Positions 10,071 through 22,189 of a DNA stretch of 64,000 bases are shown here, piece by piece; position 1 is the first letter of the stretch; the number at the start of each line of letters is the position of its first letter. Source of the DNA: Dichetophora obliterata (Eukaryota > Arthropoda > Insecta > Diptera > Sciomyzidae); contig OY986438.1 of NCBI GenBank assembly GCA_963920525.1, positions 96,897,671 to 96,961,670 on the forward strand. Reading direction: 5' to 3'. The position numbers and the translations under genes are program-made. The notes under the pieces were generated by a model. It did no database searches. It was not told the DNA's origin and saw only the letters and a list, made by a program, of their open reading frames with translations.

Positions 10071-11325
10071 TCTTGCAAATCTTTTCACACAAATTTCATA
10101 TTTTATGGCTAGAAACTAACCTGCAATTTTGTGCTCTACTTTATATTTTCTGAGATTTTTTTTATATGTTTTAGTAAACTTTCACTGAATTGAACTGTTT
10201 AAATTTCAATTAATTTTTCAATTGCTGCAAAATTTGAATTTTAAAGAAAAGACATAAGAATTAAAAACATATATATAAAAAGTGAATTTAATCTCTAGGA
10301 TCCGACCTAGAGTATAAAATTGTTTTTGTACGAACACTAATGACTTCTTGTAGCCATTGGATATCATTTGGATTATTTTTTTTCTTCAAAATATCTTTAA
10401 AACTCATAACAGTTTAAATCACTTAAATAAGAATAGGTAAGGACAAGCATGAGAGTTAGTACAAAAATAATAACAAGAAATAATGCAAGAATTTGAATAA
10501 AATTTAGAACAGGGATTAGGGCAAAGCTTTAAACAAAAATTCAAACTAAGATAAGGACAAGAATTTGAACAAAGATTAGGACAAGGATTTCGACAAGGAT
10601 TATAGCACAATTTGGTACACGGAAAGGAACAAAAATAAGGATAAATATCTGGGAATTATCGAGATTCACGGCTTTTTTTCCAAAGAGCCCTGTTATAATC
10701 TTAAGTCAAATCGTTATAGAGAAATCCTGCATTATATTTCAAATTCAGTAATGAAATCTGGCATGAAAATGAGATTCATGATTTATTGCTTACTTTCGGG
10801 TTAGATTTCAGATTTGTTTAATGAAAGCCTGAAATATATTTTAATTTCAGCCCTGAAATCACAACTGCAAAGTGGAGCCCAGTCCAACACAGCTGAATCA
10901 CTCAAGACTACTGGCTGTCTAGTCTGCTATGTGATTGACTTTAACGAAGTTGAAAGTAAAACGAACTCATAAATGTGGGTAGGTAGGTTTACGAAATAAA
11001 ATCTCATTTCACAGTCTTACCAAAACGTAAACATAATAAAAGTAACATTATTTATTTTCTTAATATTTTCTTTAAGAAAAATAAAATCAGCAACAGACTC
11101 AAAATTGGTAGTTTAAAAAAGAATTTTTATAAAATCACTAGTGTTCCCCGGCAGACGTTGTCCTGCTACAGACCATCCTACTGCCATATACGAATATTAT
11201 TGATAATTGATAGAAAGATTTTATATATTCTCCATTCCATAGTGTTAATGCCGAAAGTTACCATATGAAATATAGCATAATGCCGAAATATAGCATTTTT
11301 GTTTATTTCTAGGCGGTAAAAAGGG
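10070..11325. other. Unassigned sequence with a small tandem repeat
   Basis: No gene seen. It contains the 12-bp repeat at 10425-10650, and at 10690-10870 words such as TCATGAAATC / CCTGAAATC that also occur at 14800-15060, suggesting related decayed repeats. Confidence 0.4.
10425..10650. repeat. Degenerate 12-bp minisatellite (AGGACAAGGATT-like)
   Basis: Units such as AGGACAAGAATT, AACAAAGATT, AGGACAAGGATT and CGACAAGGATT follow each other for about 200 bp. Because the period is a multiple of three, the minus strand gives a Cys/Pro/Asn-rich pseudo-protein (10419-10610), which is a by-product of the repeat. Confidence 0.75.
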
Positions 11326-13620
11326 TTTTTTTTTATTTTTTTTATTTATTTAAAAATATTGTTGGCATTTAAGACTTGAGTCAACAATATAATACTTATA
11401 TACTAAACTATTTAAAATTTTATAACTAAGATTATTATCATTAATGACAGAAATTCTCAACTCATAAAATGATACCAATAATGTATTCTATTAGAGATAA
11501 TGTTAACATTCAAGAATTAATTGTCATGTGCATGTCACAGTGAAAAAGATATTTAAAACTATTGAAAATATTTTTAAAAGATGTGAGATTAATATAAATT
11601 AATTAATATAAATGATCGACCTGCGGTGAAAAAATGCTAGTGCTAGAATAAGAGGTTGTGTTAGAGCTTAGACTAAAAATTAAGTTACGTGAAGTTAAGA
11701 AAAATATTTGAGTATCAATTGCTTAAAGGCTAATCTATTGATGACTTATTTTATATGGTTGGGCAGTGAGTTCCACAGCCTTATTGCGCTAACAAAAAAT
11801 AGTCTACTTGAGGCTGTATAATTAAAACGCGGTATTAAGAGATTCAGATTTCTACTTGATCTGCAGAACTGAAGTCTTGCAAAGAGATATCGTGGACATT
11901 GCGAGTATATTATTTTATGCAAGAAAATGCAGTTTCTTGTTTCGAAAAGATTGTTCAGACTACGGCCAAGTAATCGAATGGAAAATGAGGAGACATGGTC
12001 ATGCATCTGCAGACCATAGACAAAGCGAGCAGCATTATTCAAGGCAACTAACAGTTTATGTGAGAATTTCGAGTCCAGCTTGCTATACACGACTTCTGAG
12101 TATGTAATTATTGGCATTAAAATCTGCAGGACAAGTTTACGTTTTGTTTCGGTGGGAACAAACAGTGCAGTCATTTTTAAGTTTCTTAATACATAATAGA
12201 CCTTACTTACACACATATTAATATGATCCTCGCAGGAAAGAGATGAATTCAGGATAAAACCTAAGTTTTATACTTTTCTTACAACTTGTAACTCAGCGTT
12301 ATTTAGAATAATCGGTGGAAACTCAAGATTGAAGTAAGGTGTTTGGTAATTGGCAAGACACATGATTTCGAGGGGTTTAGTGCTAGCATATTCTCCCTAG
12401 CGCATTCCACTACTAATTTTAAATCATCATTAACTCTTGCGCACAAATCCTCAACAAGCCCTGTGGGTCTTGATATATATAACTGTAAATCATCAGCATA
12501 AGCATGCAGGGATACAATCTCACATTTCACAAAGATGTCATTGATGAACATGGCAAACAAGAGTGGTCCCAAGACTGACCCTTGAGGGACACCGCAAGAG
12601 ATTTGCTTATACGCAGATAAGTTGTTGCCTAGGCTGACTCTTTGGGACCTTCCATTTAAGTAACTACTTAAAAGGCGAACTGATAGCTCAGAAAATCCGA
12701 ACTGCAATTCAAGTTTTTTGCATAAGATACTATGGTTTACAGTGTCGAAAGCCTTAGAGAAATCGAGAAGGCAAAGCAAGGTCAGATCACCATTATCGAA
12801 GGGAGCTCTAATGTCATCCAAGATATTAACTATAGCTGTTATCCAAGATACAACTATGACCTTTACGGAAGCCTGACTGAAAATCATACATAAGGCCCAG
12901 AGATAGGATATGTTCACTTATTTGCTCCGCCATAAGAGCCCCACATGCTTTCGAAATCGATGACAACAAGCTGATTGGTCTGAAATCACCAGGCTCGCGT
13001 GCATTTGCAATTTTCGCAATCGGAACAATTGTAGCCACTTTCCAGCTGGCAGGAAAGCACGAGGAAATGATGCAATGGTTGATGATATGAGCAAGTTGAC
13101 TGACTACATGGGGCAAAATAAGCTTAATGAACTTGATCGACACACCGTCTTCACTAATGGAATTCGAACTGATTTTTTTAATTCAGCGGGCAACATCTAG
13201 TTCATTTATAGCTCTAAAACTGAAATCATGCGGTAACTCAACAGGCACTATGCTTTTAATGTATTCGGCGTTATCATCTCTCAACGAGCTCGCAGTGAAA
13301 TAATCATTCAGTAGATTTGGATCAGTACGGCAGACTTTAGAGCCTTTTTGCAGATACCAATACTTTTAAGATTTTTTCATAACTGTTTAGAAGATAGATT
13401 TGGGCTTAGTTTAGATATATAATATTGTTTTTTGGATAGTCTAACTGCCAAGGTAACTTCATTCCTTGCTTGCCTAAATTTTTCCCAGTTGGCTTCAATT
13501 GGATATCGTTTCCACTTGGTATAGGCTTTGTAACGTTTCACAAATTATCACTTATTTAATGAGGTTGTGGTAACATTTTTTTCCCTTAAACCATCTTGTA
13601 CTTGAAAAAAATAAACAGCC
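11325..13620 (-). pseudogene. LINE with CR1/L2-like reverse transcriptase, decayed
   Basis: Three minus-strand frames join into one ORF2. 12826-13143 holds the fingers (GDFRPISLLSSISKACGAL, FQSGFRKGHSC). 12303-12917 holds the palm (DFSKAFDTVNH with a catalytic Asp, CGVPQGSVLGPLLF, HAYADDLQLYIS with the YADD active site). 11746-12216 holds the C-terminal thumb and tail (SSRLFFVSAIRLWNSLPNHIK). Upstream, 13150-13600 translates as the region before the RT (RQARNEVT, SKKQYY). A decayed 3' end rich in AAATAAAA lies at 11325-11350. Frameshifts separate the pieces. No endonuclease recognised, so it is 5'-truncated. The reverse transcriptase copies the element's own RNA at a nicked target. Confidence 0.85.
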
Positions 13621-14088
13621 AAAGTTTCAGCTTAGTTTAGTTAATACCTGGCTCACTTCGACTCACTTCACGCTTATCCCCTGAAAAAGGGTCGAAAACA
13701 TAGTGCGACCACGCCTATTTTTAGTACAGTGGCCGAAAGAAATCGTACGAACTAAATTACCAAATTTAGTCTTATACTATAGATGCAAGAAGACCTCATG
13801 ATGAAATTTTATATCGATGAAGTGCAGGGAAAAAAGGCTATTAAATATCATGGAAGCTTCATGCTTATTTTATTAGGTAACATATATTATTAACTTAATT
13901 TAAAAAAATTTATTACTCATTATTTATACTTTCTGTCATATAAGCTACAAACGCTGACAACAATGTATCCACTGAGGAACTGAAAGTCATTTACAATATA
14001 CAAAAACAAAATGCGTAGGAGGGTTGCACTTTAAAGAAAATTCATTTCGATTTAATAAACGTTTTACTTAATTAACTTAATTTACTTA
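13620..14088. other. Unassigned sequence, possible lone Tc1-like end
   Basis: No gene seen. At 13727 a TA is followed by CAGTGGCCGAAAGAAATCGT, the form of a Tc1/mariner terminus, but no inverse partner was found in the window. Confidence 0.3.
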
Positions 14089-14453
14089 TTTTTTTTTTAA
14101 AGATCAAAGAACCAAGGCATGCGCCTTATACAAACAGATTTTGGTCTTTGACCTGAAAGGAAAGGGATAGATTATTGGAGGAAGAGTTGATTGGAACCAT
14201 ACGTGAATTATCGATTGGCGTTAAAAACGTGAAAGACTATTTAAATTGCTTATAACCGAGGCTAGTGACATGCCTTAACATAGGTAATAATACCACATTT
14301 TCCAAAATTTATTTTTGGATTTTTTGTTTCAATAATTCTTAATTGTATTAAAGAAGAAAGAAAGCGAAAAGAACCATGCCCGAACCCGGATTCGAACCGG
14401 GGACCTCTGATTTGATAGTCTAGTGTACTGCTCACTAGATTACAAAGGCTGAC
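14089..14453 (-). repeat. tRNA-derived SINE, copy 1
   Basis: Read on the minus strand from 14453, the element starts with a tRNA-like head (about 72 nt, GCCTTTGTAATCTAGTGA...). It has an A-box-like TAATCTAGTGA and a perfect B box GGTTCGAATCC (near 14389-14399), the internal promoter for RNA polymerase III. The head lacks proper acceptor-stem pairing, so it is not a tRNA gene. A unique body of about 280 bp follows and the copy ends in a short A run (T run at 14089-14098). It matches copy 2 over its full length. Confidence 0.82.
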
Positions 14454-15778
14454 AATTAATGAATTAATTTATTTAATTAAGTAACTTACTATATTTATTT
14501 TACTCTAATTTAATATTTTTTAGTTTATGATATCGCACCTTTTTATCGCACCTGTTTATAAATTTAAAGTTAAATGACTCCCATACGCACTTTTAAAATT
14601 CACTCTTCAAATAAATATTAATATAAACTTAAAACTCAGTTTAAATCAGCTAGATGCAGTTTTTAAAACCACTTTAAAGTACTTAAAAAAAAGGAACTTC
14701 TTTTAAATTTTTGTAGTGGAGCACCATCTGACGTAAGTTTTATATCAAAATAGAAAATAAAAAAGGATTCATCAACCCAATCAATGTGTTAAATTTAAAC
14801 CTGAAATCGTTACTGACGTTCATGACTGAAAACTGTTATGAATTTTTATAAAATATCGGATCTGAAGAGGCGGACACTTGTATGAAAATGTCAGTCATGA
14901 TTTCGGTAATGAAAAAGTTTAGTTTCAAACCTGAGTTCATAGCTGGAGTTCAGATCAGAAATCATTTGTGCACAAACGCACCTGAATTCATAGCTCGTAT
15001 TCAGATCAGAAATCATAGTAAACATTTAAAAAAATCAATACCGAATTTCAAGCTTGGACACTGATATGAAAAAGTCAGGGCTGTTCTCAAAGAGCATTCA
15101 GGCCTCTGTCATGAATGTCAGGCCTTAATTCCAGCGTGAACAGGCATGACCTTTTCTGCTGGGTATGTAATTCTTTTTGAAATAAGAATATTTTAATTTT
15201 CTCCAGGTAAGCAACAAATACATAGAAATAAAACAAAAATAAGTCCTTATTCTAAAATTAAATAGTAGTTTAAGTCTTTCTAAATTAAAACTATTCATAT
15301 GCTGAATGAATTTTAATAAAATGAATAAATTGTTGAATTGAAGGGCTTATTCCAAAAACATGATAAGCCGCATAAAAAATATTTTGAAATAATCAACTCA
15401 AAAATTTTGAAAAAATGTATTTTTGTATGAAGAAATAGAATAGAACACGGAAACTTTTACAAATAGGCTCGAAAATTAATAAGAAATAGCCAAAATCTCT
15501 TCAGTGGTTATTTATTGGCAATGCATTGAGTAATGCTTTCAGCCTTAAAAATTGATTTTTGAGATCATGTGGCTTATCATGTTACTGCAATAAGCACTTC
15601 AATTAATGAATATGTTGGATTAGAGTATAATTAAATCTCTACATTAGGACAAGGAACAGTGATATAGAATGGTGAGTTAGTCTGGAAGTGGGCTCACGAG
15701 GATAAAGTTAACGTGAGTAGGATAGGCGGGTACAGACGAGGACAGAACCTAACACCTTCTTTTAGCAATTCGTAAGCA
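14454..15778. other. Unassigned sequence with MITE end
   Basis: No gene. 14930-15031 holds two units of a 51-bp repeat (CCTGARTTCATAGCT...CAGATCAGAAATCAT). The stretch up to 15166 ends ...CTTTTCTGCTGGGTA, the inverse of a TACCCAGCAGAAAAG terminus resembling those of the element at 46982-47637; its left end was not found. Confidence 0.4.
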
Positions 15779-16172
15779 ATTTTTTTTTTTAAAGATCAAA
15801 GAACCAAGGCAAGCGCCCTATACAAACAAGGTTTGGTCTTTAACCTGAAAGGAAATGGAAAGATTATTTAGGGGAATTGATTTAAACCATGCGTGAATTA
15901 TTGATTAGGCGAAACAACCGTGAAAGACAATTTGAGTTGCTTTTAACCGAGGCTAGTGTTATGCCTCAACCTCGGCAAGCATTTCCAGCCCTTAGTTGTG
16001 TTCCTTTAATTCCACATTTTACACAATTTAGTTGTGGATTTTAACTTGTTCATAATTCTTAAATGTAGGAAAAACAAAGAAAGTGAAAAGAACCGTGCTC
16101 GAACGCGGATTCGAACCAAGGACCTCTGGGTTGATAGTCTAGTGCACTCTTCACTAGACTACAAAGGCCGAC
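15779..16172 (-). repeat. tRNA-derived SINE, copy 2
   Basis: Same family as copy 1: tRNA-like head on the minus strand from 16172 with A box TAGTCTAGTGA and B box GGTTCGAATCC, the same body (for example GGTCTTTAACCTGAAAGG on the plus strand against GGTCTTTGACCTGAAAGG), and an A tail (T run at 15779-15790). It has about 30 bp more body than copy 1 (15975-16010). No clear target duplication. Confidence 0.82.
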
Positions 16173-19100
16173 ATTAATTAATCTAGTTTCAGTGTATTTT
16201 CTTTTGTTTTATTTGTTTGGTCTTTTCTTACTGTTTTCCGTAATCATATCTGCAACTTTTATTTTTATTCTGTAACCAGCTGTTTTCCAGTGACGGAAGC
16301 AACAACCCCCCTTTTCTCTGAGCTACGTCCGAAGCAGAGCTAGGTGTGCAGATTCGCTTTAAGTTCACTGATCTTGGCTAGTTTACTACCTTGGCCAAGA
16401 ACAGCTCATTTGTTCGTTGCAGCTGTATGCAGTACTTCTAAAAACGAAAATTAAAAAATAATTTTATAAAACCCTCTTTTATGAGAAAAATATGAGCGAT
16501 TCGAAATTGCTTTTTATAGAAGCCGTCAAACTTTTAAATAAGTTTATCTCCAAACTTATTTTATGTGGGTTAGCACCTTATTGGTCCAAACCCGTCAATT
16601 CATAAACATATGCTTCATTTTCATAGAATTATTATATTATCACTTATTTAATTTTTTTCCGATTTTTGCAGCTATGCCACTCTGTTAGAGCTGTGGGTTA
16701 GTTTGTGCATTATATATTTTTAAGTTTTTTTTTATGTTAAAATGCATTTTAACGTTAAAAATTCAGCTTTCTCTAGTCTACTTTCCAACTCAGATGCTCA
16801 GTAACTGTGTAATAACCATTGAATGAGGTCTTCATTGAATCTTAAAACAAACAAAATGACTGAAAACATGTGTATGTTCCTGGTAATTAGAAAACAAAAA
16901 AAAAACTTGCCCTAAGACCCAAACTTCTATCGCACACGCATTAATTGCTATTATGACCCATATCATGGCGCTGAGGAAACTTTTGACAAAGTTAAGCTAG
17001 TATAAGTACCGTAAAATAAAATAAAATAAAAACTATTATAATAGTAATAAAGCAAAACTGGGCTATAACTTTTTCCCAGAAATGCATTTATTTTCAGACA
17101 TTGTTAACAGCGATTAAATGAACTTAAATGCTTTTTGTTTTCTGCTTAATTAAATGCTCCGTTGGAGGTATGGCTTGTATGTTTGTTTAAACGTATTAAT
17201 CACCAAGAAGTGGTTTTTATTTATTCCAAAAATATTATTGTGCCAATCGATGATATGTTATTGTTGCTGTAAGTCATGCCGCGTTGTCAACAGCAACAAT
17301 GTATGGCATCATCATAAAATATGGAAAATTTTAAGCTTTATCTTTTTGTTCGCGTTTCTTGTTACTGACAGCGCAATTCGACCCCCTGCCAGGGATCCAC
17401 ACCAAAGTGTGATTCATTGACCAACTCTGTTGATGACCATGCCTCCTTGGCGGTAGGCACACATACACGTGCCTGCCTTCTGCGCAAACAAAGAACATCC
17501 TACAAAAGATTTATAAGCTACTCATGATGGAGTCACATTTTTAATAGCCTTAACTTGTAGCTCTGTTAAATTGCAGGAGATCGTGTGGTTGTTGTTTATT
17601 TTTGATCAGCTTGCAATTAAGTAAATTTTGGCCTGGCTTGCAAGTGTGAGCCATAAGCTGAGCCGCTGAGAAGCCGCTGCCTTTAATGGCGACAACAAAT
17701 TCTATATAAATCATAAACAAAGCCATTTATAAAGACACGATCGCGATCGTAATAAAGGCTTGTGTACATCGATGACTAACACACAACACAGCTTATTATA
17801 TTTGTTTTTTTTTATATAAATTGTATCTGTTGAATTTTTACGCATACTATTTCCTTCCGGCAGCTAGCTAGTTTCTCTTCTTATATAAACATTTGAAATG
17901 ATGCCGCTATTGTGTTTATTTTTTTTTTATTTTCACTACTAGAATTTGTAAACTCTGCACGTAGCTGAGTTTCTTTTATTTTTGTTTCTGTTCATCGAAT
18001 TTGTCCATTCATTTATTGTTCACAATCATAGATACGTGCCTGTGAAATCGCTAGTTTTTATCGCTTTTCAATTTAACACCGGAAGTTCTTGTTTACGTCA
18101 AACTTGATTTTAATATTTAATTAGCAACTTTTTTTTCCTTCTTGCCCTCTTCTGGCAACTTCGCCCAAAAATCAAATAATTGTTTTTGGAAACAAACCAT
18201 ATGAGCTTCTTCAAGCGACAACACTTGCAACAATTTGTCTTTGCGAAGGTCAACTAACGCTTGGCAGATTACATCAAGGAAACAACTCATACAAACACAT
18301 CAGTCAATATCCGCTAGATAACATCTACGCATGCCTTACATGGATACTACTATATTGTTGCAATATCGGCAACTGTTGCTTGGCGAGTTTTTTATTGGTT
18401 TTGCGCAACGATCAATCAAGCGTTGTCTGTTTGTGTTTCTATTTTTGTGTGTCTCATTATCTCACGTGCGATCTTTAATATTTTGACGAACAGCACAAGT
18501 TGTTTTTGCTACTGTAGAATTTTGCTTTTTTTTCGAAGTCAAAGTTAGCCAAATAATAAAGCAATATTAAATATATTCTCATCAGTATCGCCCTGCTTTC
18601 CGAGTGTCATTTTTCAATAAATATTAATATATTTATTTCTTTATTGAAGTAAGTCTTAGACAAATCTGGTCAAATGAGGATTGCAGTGACATTTTTTAAG
18701 GAGCACTTTTATAGAATTTTTAACCCTCGACGACTACGTTGAAGGGTACCTTTTTTATTTTAAAAAACGGCGCAATGAATCGGAAAGACCATAAGTCCAG
18801 TTTTTTTTTTCAAAGCGGTTTTTTGGGTCTTTGTGTTCTTCTTATATTATCATCTCACAAGTCAGCGTGAAACCCCATTAATTAGCGCAATAGCAAAAGA
18901 ACGGCAACTTGACAAAAATTGCGTGAAAGACCGTTAGCCACAGACCAGAAGCAGTTTTTTTTATCTTCTGAAAAATTATGTAAATTTGACTTGTAGTGTT
19001 TCTGAAATACCCCATTCAAAAACAATATAAAAATAATTAAAAAAAATTTATTATCACACATTTTAAATGTATGAAAAGTCATAAAACAATGTATTATAAT

Positions 19101-19767
19101 AAACAATTAGAACAGCGACTAGAAATAAAACAAAAATTATAGTAAAAAATTATACAAATCAAAAATAAATGACAAATTCAAAATATTAAAAAAATAGCTT
19201 TGCAATGAGTGAAAATTCGTGAAACTAGCCACCTAAAACAAGAAGTCATAATTTTTATATCTCTTATGGATATTATTGAAGCGTATATGAAAAAAAATAA
19301 ATTGCAATTTTTTTACAAAGAATTTAGTTTTAGGCCACTGTTTTAGTAAAATTAATTTTGCTAAGTAACGGCTTATTAAAATTTCTTGATTTTTGGGCCA
19401 AATACTCGTAAAACACGTTAAATTACAAAAATGATTTTTTAAAAAAAAAATTTTTTTCTTTAAAATTAATAAGTTTTTTATAAAAATTTTATTAAAATAA
19501 AAACGTTCTGGACCTCATAGAAAATTTTTAAAAAATATTACATACTAGTACAAATTTAGAAATAATACAAAAAAAAAAATTATGTATTCTCCATAAACAA
19601 GTCTGTTATGAAATGTTTTAAATCTGCACTACCTGTCTTGTGCAAGCCATACAGAGCACTGCACAATGGAATGATTGGTACAAACTAGAGGGAATAAATT
19701 ATTTTGATGACGTTTTTAGTGATTTAAGCACAGAAAAGTACAAAAAAGGGTTTTAAATATTTGGAGA
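16173..19767. other. Long stretch without recognisable gene or element
   Basis: About 3.6 kb in which I see no coding family, terminal repeat or tandem array. 17100-18560 is less repetitive-looking and richer in mixed sequence than its surroundings and could be unique intergenic or intronic host DNA. A perfect 14-bp palindrome ACGATCGCGATCGT lies at 17737-17750. Open frames here (17154-17420, 18882-19106) lack family resemblance. Confidence 0.4.
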
Positions 19768-20010
19768 AGTGGGCGTGGCACCTCCCATACAAATGCATCT
19801 TATTTTTCGGAATATCTTAAAAACCAGGGAAGCTATGAAAACAGAAACTAAGTCAGTCATTAACTGCATCATTTAAAGAAAATGTGTCAAAAGAAGGCGT
19901 GACTGGACAAGTGGGAGTGGCACCTCCCATACAAATGGATCACATTTTTAGCAATATCTAGAGAACTAATAACGACACAACAACAAAAAATTAGGCAATC
20001 ATCAAATACG
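19768..20010. repeat. 142-bp tandem repeat, units 1-2
   Basis: The anchor word GTGGGCGTGGCACCTCCCAT starts near 19769 and recurs as GTGGGAGTGGCACCTCCCAT near 19911, 142 bp apart, with flanking similarity (AAATG.ATC..ATTTTT.G.AATATCT). A third unit lies at 21475-21640 beyond an inserted LINE. The same core in the opposite orientation forms the array at 35670-36350. Confidence 0.7.
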
Positions 20011-21470
20011 TTATTTATTTATTTATTAATTTACTGCCAGGTGATAACAAAATCACTTTAGGCATAATTATAGTTAAATATACAAAGTAAGTGTAATATA
20101 CCTTTTAAAACAAAAAAAAAGAAACTCTTAACTTAAGTTAACAAAAAAATCTGCCACAATATTCTTAAATACTTCCCTAGACATAGAGAAATCTAATGGA
20201 AGAAGAGAACACAAATTGTCAAAATTATTTAAAGCTCTAGTGATAGGCTCGTTGCCCGCATTATTAGACTAATAAGCTCTGAGATAAAAAGGATTAAATG
20301 AACGCAATGGTCTTGATGGAGTATAAAAATTTATACGTTCCAGCAGAGATGCACAATCAATAGTACTACATATTAATCCACGAATAATTTGAAGAGACTG
20401 AATAGTTCTTCTATCTTTGAGTGAATTTAGATGCAACAGTTTACAGCGCACACTGTAAGACGGTATCGGCTCAGTTAAATTCAAAGGCTTCAGCGCAAAT
20501 TTAAGGAATCGTTTTTGAACACACTCAAGACGATTAGAATGAACTTCATAAAACGGATTCCAGATGAAAGAGCAGTATTCAAGCCTAGACCTAACATAAG
20601 CAGAAAAGAGAAACAAACGCGTATATGGGTCTTTAAAATCATAACTGTTACGTTTTATAAAAGCTAAAACCGAATAAGCCTTTGGAATAACGAAATCTAA
20701 ATGCTTAGTAAATGAAAACTTTGCATCGAATAAAACACCCAAATCACCAACTTGGTCACTGGAATTTAACACATTATTATGAATTGTATAGGAAGATAAT
20801 ATATTATTGCAACGCTTAGAAAAAGTGACGTGGAAGCATTTTGTTAAGTTTAAGGCAAAATAATTTCTAGCACACCAATCAACAAGATTTGACAGATCAG
20901 ATTGAAGCATATCAACATCCAAAACTGAAAAAACTCTACGGTAAAGCTTTAAATCGTCGGCAAAAAGCAAACAATTACAACTATTAAAACACATTCCTAT
21001 ATCATTTACAAATAAGAGAAATAAAAGTGGCCCAAGAATACTTCCTTGCGGTACACTAGATGTAGCATAAAAAGTGTAGGAATTTACATTATCAATGGAG
21101 ACCACACATCGGCGATTCATTAGATAAGAGTTAATCCAATCAAGAAAATTAGAATGAAAACCTAACTTTTTTAGTTTACCAACTAACGCATTGTGGCAAA
21201 CTTTGTCAAAAGCTTTGGAAAAATCTGTGTATATGACATTACCTGATTTCCAGTCTCAAATGAAAAGATACAATATTCAGAAAAAACTGCTAAGTTCGTG
21301 ACAGTTGACCGACCAGTAACAAATCCATGTTGAAAAGGGCTTATTATATTTTTTACTGCAAAATAAAGTTTATTTTTTACAATAATTTCAAAAAGTTTCG
21401 ATACCGTTGAAAGCTTTGAGATAGCTCGATAGTTTTCTACGTTATTTTTTGGCCCAGATTTAAATATTTA
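20011..21470 (-). pseudogene. LINE reverse transcriptase fragment, nearly open
   Basis: 20269-21120 encodes 283 aa of a LINE reverse transcriptase and its C-terminus: SVPQGSILGPLLFLLFVNDI, then LLFADDLKLYR (FADD active site), DLGVLFDAKFSF, IPKAYSVLAFIKRNSYDFKD and RSRLEYCSFIWNPF. Upstream on the minus strand to about 21470 the fingers follow (NYRAISKLSTVSKLFE, FQHGFVTGRSTVTNL, YTDFSKAFDKV) after one frameshift. The 5' part is missing and the 3' end is an ATTT-rich tail at 20011-20035. It splits a 142-bp tandem array: the spacing between repeat anchors is larger by about 1.45 kb, the length of this insert. Confidence 0.85.
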
Positions 21471-22189
21471 GAGGATATGTGCCAAATAAAAGCATGATTG
21501 GACAAGTGGGCGTGGTAGTAAATCCCATACAACTAAACCACATTTTTCGCAATATCTCAATTCTACGAATTTTGGAACAATCAAAAACGAGCATTTTTAC
21601 TTTTTAATAAAAAAATTGTATCTCTGGCCCTAACTAATATTAAGAAAAAGCGTTAAAGGGAATTTTACTTGATATATAGATCTTTCAAAAAAATCTGCCC
21701 AAACCTGCACAAAATATCTTATGATTAATTAAAAGCATGATCCAAAGAATTTAAAAAATTTTCAGTTTTTGAATGTATAAATTTAAATAAAATACTTAAC
21801 TGTATCGAATTTATTAACTTATGGAAAACAGATTGCATAGATGACGCTAAGTAATATATTAATTTAATTTGCTTACCGAAAATTGGTGATATGCTTTCAA
21901 AGTTTAAAAAATTTGTCAGTTCTTTTTTTCGTTGGCTGCACAAAACGCTAACGTCGAAGGAATTTCTTCAACAATGAAAAAGACTTTATAAAAGAAACTC
22001 TAATATGATTATTGATTTGGTCTCATTTACTTGAACTTCAAGTTTTGGAAATAATACGTGTAAAATATTTTTTATTTACATTTATATTTATGCATTTTTT
22101 TTATCACAAATGTTTTTAAAACTGAAAAAATAATACATAAAAAAATGTTTATTTGATTTTTTTACTTTGCAATAAATTTTATTGAATTT
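21471..22189. repeat. 142-bp repeat unit 3 and AT-rich flank
   Basis: 21475-21640 matches the 142-bp units at 19768-20010 (GACAAGTGGGCGTGG at 21501, then CCCATAC, ACATTTTTCGCAATATCT). The rest to 22189 is AT-rich without recognisable content. Confidence 0.55.

Noticed and set aside
10419..10610. Cys/Pro/Asn-rich minus-strand protein, toxin-like or metallothionein-like at first sight
   Set aside because: Encoded by a degenerate 12-bp minisatellite; regular Cys spacing is due to the DNA period.
13727..13760. Tc1/mariner element starting at TA-CAGTGGCCGAAAG
   Set aside because: No inverse partner end or coding remnant was found, so an element cannot be supported.
14370..14450. tRNA gene on the minus strand (also at 16090-16172 and 56925-57003)
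   Set aside because: A and B boxes are present but the acceptor ends do not pair and each head continues into a shared body; these are SINE heads.
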